DNA from: Atrichornis clamosus
Taxonomy: Eukaryota; Chordata; Aves; Passeriformes; Menuridae
NCBI GenBank assembly: GCA_013400975.1
Contig: WBMZ01012194.1
Span: 62,001 to 126,000, forward strand
DNA: 64,000 nucleotides
Direction of reading: 5' to 3'
The notes beneath the pieces are model-generated. The model saw only the letters and a program-made list of their open reading frames with translations. It was not told the origin of the DNA and searched no databases. Each line of letters begins with the position of its first letter. Positions within the stretch are counted from its first letter, which is position 1. The translations under genes were made by a program, and so were the position numbers. This document shows positions 50,001 to 61,292 of this stretch, piece after piece.

Positions 50001-51080
50001 CATCTTTTCTAGTCATTACTTCCTGCATACACATAGCAGAAGAAAAGTCTTGTGCCAAAGAAGATTAATGAAAATCTACATTACACTTCATTCAAAGCAT
50101 CTGCCTGCTTTGGAAGTCATGCACTGGCACACATACTAATTAGAGCAGAACAAAATGTGCCTTTTTTTTATTCTTTTGGGGAAGAAATTGAAAACCAAGA
50201 AGCTATTTTCTTCCTAATTCTTTTAAATGGTCACACCAGCTGTGCACATTAAGTATCTCATATGCAATGTGCATTTTGTAACTGAGACTGCTGCAGGGGT
50301 TAAATTAATAATTCCACTTTCTCAGAAAAAGCACAACATAACAATCATCCTTGAAAAGAGAGAAATCTGCTTTTCTACAAATGAAAAAGTCAAAATGATC
50401 ACTAAAAATATATCTGCATCCTGAAAGAATCTGCTGATGCTCCTGTGCATAGTGCCCTATACTGGCTGCTGACTAAAGGAGAAAACAGATGGTATATTGT
50501 GAGTAATTTTTACACTGGGAATAAAGCACAGGTAATAGAATGCCTGTTAACAGAGAGAACTGTTGAGGAATTTCCTGAGATTGTGGAGTGAAGTGTGCAG
50601 TAATGCATGCTCGTTCTGAACTGGTTTTCCTGCCTCGTGGCTGTGAGGAAGGCAGCTGAATCCGTGAGAAAGTGAAGTTGTTCTCCCAGTGCGGGTGTTG
50701 CACTGGGACAAACATTCCTTGTCCCTTTGCATCCCTGTTGGCTGCACGTTCATCTCAGTGGCAGGGTGAATCCAGCATATCAACCGCACGTGTTTTCCTG
50801 GGCACGGCCTGGCCCTTGGCCCCGGGAAATCCCTTTGCTGCAGGGGCCAGGACCCAGGAGGTGCAGGTGAGTTGTTGCCGTGGAGCGTCGCAGTCCCCAG
50901 GGGGAAGTCAGCAAAGCTCCTTGGAATTTAGATCATCCCATTGTCCTGTCACTTACGAGTGACAAAGAGTCTCAAGGAAAGGAATGCACATGATGGAGAA
51001 GAAGGGCCTGATTCTAGGCAGTCAGTTTAACATTCAGGAAAAGAGTCAGAAAAAAAAGAATTGACCATTAAATGTATACA

Positions 51081-51165
51081 TTAAAAAAAACCAACAACAA
51101 AAAGAACAAACAAACAGAAACGAGAAAAAACCCCATCAAAACCCAACCAAATCAACAAAAGAGTA
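51081..51165. repeat. A-rich low-complexity tract
   Basis: About 85 bases consist almost only of A and C on the + strand, with AAAC/AACA-type units. No recognisable retrotransposon body sits next to it. Confidence 0.85.
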
Positions 51166-53750
51166 GCATAAATAAACTCCCAGGTATCTACTTCTGGAAG
51201 ATGGATGTGCTTGGAAGAAAGGAAACTTTACACATCTCTTCATCTAGCTTGCTACATGACAGAATAACATCCTTCAGTCTGTCAAGTTTTTGCCATCAAA
51301 AGACGATGAAATTCAAAGAAAAGTGTTCTTTATGCATTATTCAGTGTAGCTTTCCAGTTGCATACTTTGTAAATAGTATTTTTAGGGGGTTTAAAATGAT
51401 GAGAAGACAGGGGCGGGCCAGTTCTTGTTAGATTGCCTTACAATTTTCAGCAGAACATAAAATAATTGTCAGTGCTATAGAAAATGGGATAGTGCATGAG
51501 GAACACCATCACCCATTTTTCCTAAATGGGCTACAGAAAAAGACCCTTCTGTCAGTGAAACGTAGTTCAAGTGAAAAATCAGAGTACATTAGCTATGTGG
51601 CTCCAGTTTTGTATGTAAATTGCCTTCCCACACCCTCTCAGTATTAGTGCTTTGGTGACAAGAAAAGAATGTAAGTCTGTTTTGAGCTTTTTATCTGATG
51701 ATAAGTCTCTGTTCTCACTGCTCCCTAACTTGTCACCACTGTGGTGAGATCAATTGCATCTTAAGTGCTTCAAGTCATAAGATATTTAGCATATATTCAT
51801 TAAAATTCCTTATTTTCCTCCATTAATATTTTTAAAGTAACTCCCTAAGGTTTTGGGCTCCCCTTGGTGTTAAAGCTAATTTTCAAGGACTTGTTTCAAT
51901 AAATTGTTAAGAATATTTGCTTAACATTAATTTCTTTTGTCAAGGGGAGATCATTGCTTTTCTCCGATTCTACTGAACTTGAGTGCTCAAGGAGACATCC
52001 AGCAGACAGTGTTACACTTCAGTAAATTGGCCTGCAAGATTTTACATTGAAAAGCTGGAATTGATTCCACCTCAAAATTCATGACATAGATATATGTCTT
52101 CAACTTAGAAAACTTGGACCTAGAAAATAAAAACCTGAGAGCTTGGATTGTCCATCTTAGTGAAGTCAAGTCAGAGGAATGTTGATATTGATAGCCGTGA
52201 AGGAATTGTGGGGAAGAGGAGTAGATGCCAGGGAATGTCAGAAAGTATTTGAGGTAGAACAGATCACAATACTGGCTCGAGTGCTGATGTACAGCCACTT
52301 GCCCCAAGCACACTTAGGCTGGAAATTAGACATTTTTTAATGATCAAAAGACTTTGGCTTTGCAAATAGATTTATAATGGCAGTAGCAAGCGCAAACTGC
52401 CCCGGCAGATCTCAGTCTGCCTGATGGCAAGTTCACATTGGGAATGTTAGGACATTTCTCCTGCAGCTGCAGGCAGCTCAGGCTCAGAGACCCAGCAGCC
52501 CTGTTCAGTCCTTGGTTTCCAGAATCTTTGGATCTCATGTAATTGTCAAAATCAAAGCTTTGTGCTGGAGGAGCTAGGTCCTGAATTTTGTTAATGTGGT
52601 ATTTACAGAGTTGAGGTTCTGTCACAAACTGTCTGCTGTCCTGCGGAATAAAGGGGGAAAGAAGGAAAAAAAAAATTTGTGTTTTAATAACTGCCAACAC
52701 GAGAATTTTAAAATGATGCTAAAATAATTTATAGCTTCCTGCATCCCATCTTCATTTCCTCAGCTGCCTTTTCCCTCTAGTATAAATAAGCTATCCCAGT
52801 AACCCTGCTGGTAACCAGCACTGTGGTGACAAAATATATCAAAGAAGAGATACTGATACGTGCTCAGGTGTAAGTTCAGTGTTTCTTTTAATGGTACTCA
52901 AGCATTTGAAAACAGAAGTTGCAGTGAAGGAGAGGCTTGACAACAGCATCTTTGACTGCTGTATTGCTTCCATGGGCTTGCAGGCAGCCATTTTCTCAGG
53001 ATGAAAAATTAGATTTTATTTTGTTTAGAGACACAACACTCTTTAGGGTACGGTGTGGAATTAGCCTTCCCTTCTTTCCCCGCGAATGTTGTCATGTCAT
53101 GAGACATAATGAAGTTTATGAGTAAAAAAGTACAGCATCAAACTGAAAACCAGTGCATATTCCAAAGAGATAGAACAGAGCTGGAGTTTCCTGACCAGGG
53201 TCAGTCAAGAGGTGTGTGAATGCAAGAAGGGGCTGCTTTAGCAATGTGCACTATTTATCATGAGAGTGAGTAAAAATGTTCTGGGAATGGGCTGACAAAG
53301 AGTCTTCCTTCAGAATTGGAAACCAGCATCCTATCACAGCAGGTACACCTTCAGGGAGAGAGTGGCAGGGCTTTGAACACTGATATTATCTTCTATATTA
53401 AACTCTCACACTACAGTGGGGAAAGGAACACAAGGAATACCAGAAAAGTGCCTGATAGTAGGTGCAGAGAAACCATTTAGTGGAGCTGAGACTGGCATGG
53501 GCTGTAGATAAAGCTAATAATGTGTATTAGGTTGTACTCTCATCCCTGTCCTCTTTTTATTTTGATAGTTACAAACAAACTCCCAAAATTCCTATCACTA
53601 CATTGTCTCTTACACTGAATCTGTTATTAAATTGATCTCACAGACCCTTTATTATTCCTGATGTACTGAGATGGCTTGTCATACTGTTATATTCCAATGT
53701 TGAGATGCTGGAGGTATAAAAATATTAATTCCTTTTTAAAAGCCAGGGAG

Positions 53751-53787
53751 GTTTTTTTTTGTTGTTGTTTGTTTGTTTGTTTGTTTA
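53751..53787. repeat. T-run and (GTTT)n microsatellite
   Basis: A run of nine T is followed by GTTGTTGTTT and then about four GTTT units ending at TTTATTATTT. Confidence 0.9.
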
Positions 53788-55277
53788 TTATTTACTTTTC
53801 TCTTTCACTTCCTTGTGGTTCTGGGAATGAGAGCAGGCAGATGCCAAGTCATAGGTGCTACAGGACATATTGCTCAATTCATAACTTGCATATCAAAAAT
53901 CCTTGGGGCAACTGAGGTTTGCACCCTGCAGATTCCTTAGCATTGCCCAGGACGAGCAGTGTTCAAGCCACACACTCGATTTCGGAACAGACTGAACTTG
54001 CTGCAACAACTCAGAACCAAGTGTGTTGGCTAAGACCTGCTCAATGTGTCAGGCAAAGACAGCCTAGAATTAGACAAATCTGAAGAATTTAGGCCTGTAA
54101 ACCTGCAGGAGGCTGCTTAGGATAACAAGTAAATCCAGATTTAAATATTTAAACTTATAAGTATCAGAAAATTAATGCGTAAATTTGAAGCCCTGTAAAT
54201 CTCTTTGTCAGCCTGCGTGTAAGGTAAAGGCAGGTGAGTTGTACCATGGCTTCAACTCTGCACTTTAGCTGCAGTATTTCACACCATCAAAGTCAATTGC
54301 TGAACTTTTGTAAACTGTTTATTTACTTGTTTCAGTTACTGATGCAAATTTATATAAAATAGCTCTCCTTCCTAGAAAGGCAATCTGGGAAAAACCAAGG
54401 GTGCTCTCAGTTTCTGCATATTTAAGAAAGGCTCAAATAAGAAGAGCCTGTGGGATTTATTAACAGATATGGTTTTAACTGTGAAATAACAGGAATATAT
54501 CAGGCTTGCTTGCTTAGGAAATGTTGGGAGGATAACTGTGGAAGTATTGCCATGGATGTGTCTATATTTTATATACAGACAATTTTTTTGGAGACAACGA
54601 ACTCAGATAAAGCTCTTCACTGGAAACACTGTGTTTGGATGAATCATTGTATTTTCTGGTGTCCTTTCTTGCATGCGGTGAACTTAAATAAAAATGAACT
54701 GACCTGGCTTTGGCTAAGAGCAAAGGAGTGGCCAGAAATATAATTCTACTCCAGAAATGGACAGTGCCCTTCAGCTTCAAGTTTGCCCTCAAATTCACGC
54801 ATTTCTTAGTGTGTAAGTGGGCAGTGCAGACTTAAACTATTATTTATTGGTTGATTCTTGTTTTTGTTTTGTGTTCAATTTTTTAAAAATAGTGGTATAA
54901 ATGGTACTGTAATGTTTAAAACAAAGAGAGAATTTGTCACCTCATAGTGCAGTCAAATAAATGCAGTGACTGGGAGAGCTTAGTCCCTTCTGATTTAATA
55001 AAATGAAGCTATATCTGGAACAAGGTAAAATTACTTCCTATTTATCCACACCCCTGCTGAGACTAAAATTAACCTAAAGAGGTGCTTAATGGCAGCCACT
55101 AAGCCATCATATTAATTAAACAGCTTTATAGCATTTACCTTCTGGGAAAGCACCTTTTCTTTTATTTTTCATGATTTCTTTTATTTGACACTGTGGAAAT
55201 GATACGTTCTAATAACTCTTATGTCACTGGTGACTTTCAACATTTTTTTGGGAAACAGCTCCCACACTGTTCTTGGC

Positions 55278-55300
55278 TATATATATATATGGATATATAT
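55278..55300. repeat. (TA)n microsatellite
   Basis: TATATATATATAT is followed by GG and a second ATATATAT block. Confidence 0.9.
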
Positions 55301-57945
55301 CTTTACATGAAAGTGGTGCTGGCAAAACATCCCCTGCCATCACAGGCACTGACAGCTGAGGGAGCTGAGGAAATGTCAGTTAATTTGGCCGTTACAAATT
55401 TTATAATAAATGTTGTCTCCTTTTTAGGGGAGTTGCAGGGATAAAGTGAAAGAGGGGAAAGGGTTGGCTGGTGGAGCACATGATAAGGGTCTGCTCATAA
55501 TAACTAATGCATGGAAAAAAAATCCAACTAAATGTAGTGATAAAACATTCTAAAGATGATTTGTGGCAATTAATTCTATGTTTATATTTTAGTTTCTCTC
55601 AATATGACATTGTCTGAAAATTTCACTGATACCAAGGAGTACATTCTTCCTGGAGCCTCTAGGGCAGAGAGGCACCAGAGGAGCAGGGAATAATAACCAG
55701 GTCTCCTCCTTCTTAGTCCTATATGTATATTAACATTTTCTTCTTCTTCTTTTTGTATGTCATAGTGTCGTTGGTGCTGCTCTAAACGCATGGAAAAAAA
55801 AGAGACTTGTGGCAGGAAGGTAAAGCTCAGCAGAGGATTGTACCAACATGGATAGGTTGGATAAGAATCTGCAGAAACATTTTCAGGGATCTGGTTCCCC
55901 CTTTTTAGCGTCAGATTTTAAATGGAACAGGCAAAGCTGGTTGTGTAAAGGTTTCAATTTACTTTCTCTCTCTTTATATACAGACTTGGAAATTGCTGGG
56001 TTGCTCCCTGGGTAAGGATGATATACAAACTCGTGTTTCCAGATGTTTGGTAGTACAAATCCCCTTGTGTTTCCTCTGAGCCATTTCAGTAATAGTCAGG
56101 ACTGTGGATGTGCCTTTGACAGAAGCCTGAGGGGTGCACACATCTTCTTCTTGCACGACCACATCATTCCTAACAACTTTTATCTTTTTGTCCCCTGCTT
56201 TTCTTCTTACAAATAAGCAAAAAATATCATCCTTATTTTTTTTTAAATTTGTTGCTTACAATTGGCCCATTATTTATTACACTCAGTTCTTAAATCTATC
56301 ACAATTTTATTTGAAAGTCTAATTTGCCTAAGGGCTGGACCCTATACTTTTATTCCCTCATCCAGTGTCAAGGCAATGTACTCCTATCAAAGGGTGTGGG
56401 AGGCTCGTCCTGTCTGACAGGATTCAGGGAAGATTCCAGGCCAGCTTCAGGAACGCAGAGTTGGGCAGCGAGAAGGACCACGACTGCCACTCCACCTGGG
56501 CACACTCGTTTCACAAAGGGGTGATGCTGAGCCAGGATGTGATTACAGGAGGAAAACTTTATTCAAAACTACTAGTAATCCTCAGGTGCTTGCTAGTGCC
56601 AGCACAAGGAATCCCTTTCAGAAATAATGCTATGCATTCCTAGAGGTAACACAACCATCTGTAAATTCTTGGAATTCAGTTCCTGGAGTATGGCTGAAGG
56701 CTTCTGCACAAAGGAAATAACAAGTCTGATTTAGGAAAGGAATCAGAAGAAATAGCTACTACTGATAAGTTATTGAAAGCAAAGCCTGGGATCTCATGCC
56801 AGTTGGCATGCTGAATTATCGACCAGATTTTCGTCAAAAGGATTTGGATCATTTTTAAAAGTGGTTCAGGAACATGTACTTGAATTGAGATAACTAATGA
56901 TCTAAAGCTTTGTATTAAATAACTACTCAGCTGCAGTTACTGAGTCAGTCCTGCCCACCTTTAACTCCTTTCTCTAGCTTGGGTCCCCAAAACTGGAGCA
57001 TTGTAAACTTGGTGAGAAATACCACCTTTCTCTCTGTACATTAAAAAAAAAATTAATGTTTTAGAAATGATGAACAGTTGAATTCACAGTAATTGTCTGT
57101 TACATCATAACTTGCATTTACAGATTCCCATTGTGATAAAAAAGCTGAAAGTATTTTTCCTTCAGCTGTTTAATGTATTCCAAGTCTTTTAACTATGGCT
57201 GGAAGTGATGAAAACATGTCATTTTTCTGACATGTATTCTCAACCAAGAACTCTTTACTTGTCTTTTGCAAGTACAATAGACTGTCTATAATAATATCTT
57301 AGCTCTAGCTGTGATTTTTTGAGGCAGATGCTCATGTTAGTCATCAACACTTGCACATATTAATATGCCTTAGATACACCAGCATCTCATTGAAGGCAGT
57401 GGGGGTTTTCATTGCATAGGTGCTTTCTGACATGAAGTGAGGCTTCACTATCCAGCCCCTTGTGTCGAGATCTGTGCCCAAGGCAGAATGTAAAATACTC
57501 CAAGAGAATGTAGCAAAAGGAAATTGCAAAATTTATCTAAAACATATCTGTTTGTGGCAATCATGGTGTATTTGGGAATGGCTACCATATGAATTCTGCG
57601 TTCCCTGGGTTGTGAAATTTGTTCTGAGAAATTACCATATTTTTGTCTCTTTACTTTTTTCTAATGGAAAAAAACAACAATAGAAAGACTTCTCAGAAAT
57701 TGCTATTTCATGTATGATTTCAAAGCCTTACATTACAATTTTATAGCTGTTCATAAGGTCAGCTGGAGCACTCACATATTTTAGAAATTATTACTTATTT
57801 GTGGCACTGTATTGGCATTGAGGACGAGAAAAATATAAAGATAAATCACAATAGAGGAATGGATATGTACAGTAGCATACAAAATGTTCAATGCATAGAA
57901 GCAAAACACTTTTTTGTAATGCCATGTCTCCTTGCTTTTAAGTTT

Positions 57946-57977
57946 GGCAGCCCACCCCTGTGCTCTGGTGGGCTGCC
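57946..57977. repeat. Perfect 11-bp inverted repeat with 10-nt loop
   Basis: GGCAGCCCACC (57946-57956) and GGTGGGCTGCC (57967-57977) are exact complements around a 10-nt loop. The stem is GC-rich and would form a stable hairpin in RNA or a cruciform in DNA. It lies in a GC-rich patch (about 57940-58170) just before the LTR. Confidence 0.9.
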
Positions 57978-58177
57978 CCCATCCTTCACAGACGCTGCTG
58001 GATTCCAGCTGCTCCGTGACCTTGTCCTTCAGGCACTGCCCAGCAGCAGGTTCAGTGCTGAGCTCCCTGGGCCACGGCAGCACAACCCTTCATCCAAACC
58101 TGAGCACGCCATCCAAGTGCCCATGTGACATGCCCCAGGTGCGTCAGCACTGACCTGGTGCTGGTGAAACGCTGGGA

Positions 58178-58182
58178 ATTGC
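58178..58182. repeat. Target-site duplication, left copy (ATTGC)
   Basis: ATTGC lies immediately before the LTR terminus TGTTAAGA and is repeated exactly at 59111-59115 right after TGACA. Confidence 0.8.
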
Positions 58183-59110
58183 TGTTAAGATCAGGTTCCT
58201 AGTATTTTAGAGAGAGAGATGCCTCTGCCCGAATTAAGGTGCAAATGAGACCATATGCTTAATCAATAGTATGGGGTTTATTTGAGAGTAAACAAGAGAG
58301 AGAGAGACAGAGACAGAGAGAGACAGTGAAAGACACAGAAAGAGGCGGGGGGACAGAAAGAGAGTTACAGAGAAAATATCACCACTCCATGGATCCCAAC
58401 ATCCGGTCGATCCTCTCCATCAGGTCTCCTTGGTGGTGAGGGTCCCCTCGCCAAGCACAGAAGGGTTAATATATGCTCAGGCCAGGTGGCAATGTCCAGC
58501 CGTGTCCCCTGGAGGGGAGGCAAGTTTGCCATTGTCTTTCGCAGCAGACCTTGGATCTGTTGCCTCACTTTGCATCGCGTGCGGTCTGGTGGTGCAGGGC
58601 CCCGAGAGTCAGTGTGGGGAGCACTTCGGGGGGTCTTTGATGGATGAAGACACCCCCTCAGCTGCTTCCCACGTGAATGTCCCGTGGTTGTGGCCTTCCT
58701 GGGGTTGGGGGTTCCACAGCCACTTTGCACAAGGGAGGATGGGTTCAGTGCCCCTGAGCAGAGGTTACCACACACCCAAACCTGCTCCCCCCACCTGGGC
58801 TGGGGGGGAAATCTGTGCAAACCTGCTCCCAGCAAATGGCTCTGTGGGCTATGGCCTCCCACATCCCAAACCAAGCCAGAGATGATTCCTAGCACAGCTG
58901 CTGGCTTTGGCTTTCATTCTTTGCCTCCAGCCTTGTTTGCTTCTCCCCAGCCCTGAGATGATTGAAGAATAGGTTTCCCTGTATCTCATCTCAGCAGTTT
59001 GACTGTAAGCCCAAAGTCCCAGTCTTCAGGGAGGCTTCTTTGGAGGCTTCTTTATCATGAACAAAACTTTATATCAATGTTTGAGGCATGAACTATTTCA
59101 GTCTCTGACA
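58183..59110 (-). mobile_element. Solo endogenous retrovirus LTR, 928 bp, minus orientation
   Basis: The element begins TGTTAAGATC and ends CTCTGACA on the + strand, giving TGT...ACA inverted termini, and is flanked by identical 5-bp duplications ATTGC. Read on the minus strand it has the order expected of an LTR: a long U3, a TATA-like TATATTAA (58473-58466), then a CT-rich stretch and the polyadenylation signal AATAAA (58282-58277), then about 95 bases to the end. There is no internal region on either side, so it is a solo LTR left by recombination between two LTRs. The 5-bp duplication fits ERVL-like or some ERV1/ERVK elements; the family is not assigned. The 12-bp unit GGAGGCTTCTTT is tandemly duplicated at 59030-59053. 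Confidence 0.85.
58283..58374. repeat. GA-rich low-complexity tract inside the LTR
   Basis: (GA)n and GACAGA-type repeats on the + strand, CT-rich on the LTR sense strand, lie directly upstream of the LTR polyadenylation signal. Confidence 0.9.
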
Positions 59111-59115
59111 ATTGC
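59111..59115. repeat. Target-site duplication, right copy (ATTGC)
   Basis: This is an exact match to 58178-58182, directly after the LTR end. Confidence 0.8.
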
Positions 59116-61099
59116 CTAAAAAGAAAGGACATTACTGCAACAGAGACCACTGCTTTTGAAGCATTTTTCTGGCCCACATAGCTTCAGGTGAGTTTTGGTT
59201 ATGGGTGGTCAAAGCTTAGCCTGAGTATTTTCAATTATTTGCTGGAAATAGCACAGCATATGACATAGGTGGAAGGGAATTACTTTGGTCATTGGATGGC
59301 AAAATGATTATTTCAGGTATTGTCACGTTATCTTTCTCCTGTGAGCATGGATTTACATATCTACAGAAAGAGCAGTGGAGAATTATGATTTCTAGAAACG
59401 TTTGCCTTCTAGCTGAAGCCGCAGTGAAATGATTAAATTAATCTTAAAATAGGGTTTTTCAGAAAGTAAGCTGACAGAATGGAGAGGGTTCACTACAGGG
59501 CTACACAAATGATTCGAGGTTTGGAAAACTTGCCACATATTTAGAGGCTTAATTAGCTCACTCTTCTTTAAAAGAAAATTGTGAAGTGATATGATCAGCC
59601 TACAAATACTTATTTTGCCATTCCTAGTGACAGCTTCTTTCTCTTTCACACAAAAGCATAACAATATCCAGCCAAACTATTCACTGCTTAAAAATAAGAA
59701 ACAATATTTCTAATTAGATAGATAGATAACTGTCCAAAAGCAGAATAGAGACTTGAAATCTTTGACTTCCTAGATGGAGGATCTTAGCTCGAACACAGCT
59801 TGATGAGGGCTAAAGGACACTCGTCACCAAGGATATCCAAGAGATCAGTCTGAAGGAGGAGGTGAGATGACAACAATTCTGTCTGCCCTTGTAATCTGTG
59901 ACTGTGTGTAAGGGAGATGGATAGGTGGTAGAGAACAGAGCTTATTTGGAATAGACACTATTTTACAGCCTACTGAAGACTTCAAGGCCAAAGTGAATAC
60001 CATAATAATGGCAATTAAGATAGAGCTGGCTATCTTTCCAGGTTAGGCTTTTGAGTTAATCATGCAAAGGTCATTATTAATGCCACTCAAGCACAGCAGA
60101 ACATGTAAAACCACCTCTAAACCACCTCTGATTAAAATGGGTTGCAAATCTTATCTTTCTCCTTAGTCAATTAAAAAGATGTTCTATATATTTATTTTTT
60201 TAAGCTGTACATTTGTTGGTTTTTTTAAAAGAATGACTGCTTTAGAATATAAGGCACATTTCTACAGATCTAAAATATTTTACTGGAATTTCAGGAGTAC
60301 AAATAGAATTGAAATGGTATCAATTAAAAAAATATGGTATAACTAAGATCATTTAACTTTTACTTCAGAAAAGTAAATAAATGCTGAAGTGAGGTAAAGA
60401 AATAGTGCCTGAGTAGGCAGGTAGACAGAAATAAATTGAATAATTTTGGACGTAAGTTGCATAGAATGGGTAGATTAAATATGAAGTATAGCATAAAATA
60501 TGATTGTTTAAAAAGGAAGCCAATAATGCTTCTGTTTTGAAATACAAATCTTGCAATCTTATTCATAGATTTGCTACCCACTATTCCATGAAACTTGCAA
60601 GATTCTTGATGAAAAGAGATATTTTCTTCATCCTTCGTAGAGAAGCTGCTTCTATTGAGACGCACCACAACATTTCTAATTGTTAAACCTTTATTCTCTT
60701 AGTTCGTGCTCCCATTGCATAATATTCTGTCCCTCACTGGCCCCCTTCCTTCACGTTTTCTCCATAATTAGGAAGAAGAGGCTGCTGGAGTCTGTGTTGG
60801 CAGAGCAGGACCTGCGTTGTCAGGGGTTGTGTCTTGCAGAGGATGAGTCTCTGCTGTGCCTCCGCAAGGAACAGGCTGCCAATTATTTTCAGGGAAGAGC
60901 CAACTCACAGTAAACATCTCTCTTTTAATGGTGACAGACTTAGTTAGAAGAGTGAAAGAATAAATCTTATAGAAAGAGGGAGCTGACCAAATTATTGAAA
61001 GAGAAATCACTCCTGCCAGGTGCTAAGAAATTTGGTGACAGCACAAAAATCTCCAAACCCTGGAAGGTTTTATCCATCTCTTGAATAAAAATATTTTGC

Positions 61100-61292
61100 A
61101 TTTTTAGAGCATTTCAAGTCTTCAAGACGCAGAACAGATGTTTCTTAATTCTTCTAATGGTTCTGTGAAGCAGGTCAGAATTATCTCAGCTTTACAGATG
61201 GGCAAGGAGTACAGAGAGGTTGAATGATTTGTCTCGGTCTAGGGTATGAATCAGTGTCAGAACCAGGAATAGGAATCAGCAGCACTTGGGAG
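61100..61292 (-). repeat. MIR/CORE-SINE-like element, antisense
   Basis: On the + strand the order TAGAGCATTTCAAGTCTTCA, TTAATTCTTCTAATGGTTCT, GTGAAGCAGGTCAGAATTAT, CTCAGCTTTACAGATGGGCA, GTACAGAGAGGTTGAATGAT, TTGTCTCGGTCTAGG and GTGTCAGAACCAGGAAT matches the antisense MIR consensus from its tail through the core (ttatccccattttacagatgaggaaactgaggcacagagaggttaagtaacttgcccaaggtcac...cagagccgggatt). It is diverged but runs almost gap-free across the core, so I am fairly sure. Confidence 0.75.

Larger units (their letters stand above)
38761..58177. other. Intergenic DNA, no gene recognised
   Basis: This is AT-rich DNA without convincing exons. It includes pyrimidine-rich strand-asymmetric tracts (about 40110-40560 and 41627-41870), a possible old SINE/LINE fragment (about 41010-41060), homeodomain-site-rich AT patches (about 43320-43440 and 46760-46960), a small GC/CpG patch (about 50690-50900), an A-rich tract (51081-51165), simple repeats and a hairpin at 57946-57977. 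Confidence 0.75.

Noticed and set aside
58365..58895. 176-codon minus-strand and 151-codon plus-strand open frames
   Set aside because: Both lie wholly within the solo LTR, which is noncoding regulatory sequence.
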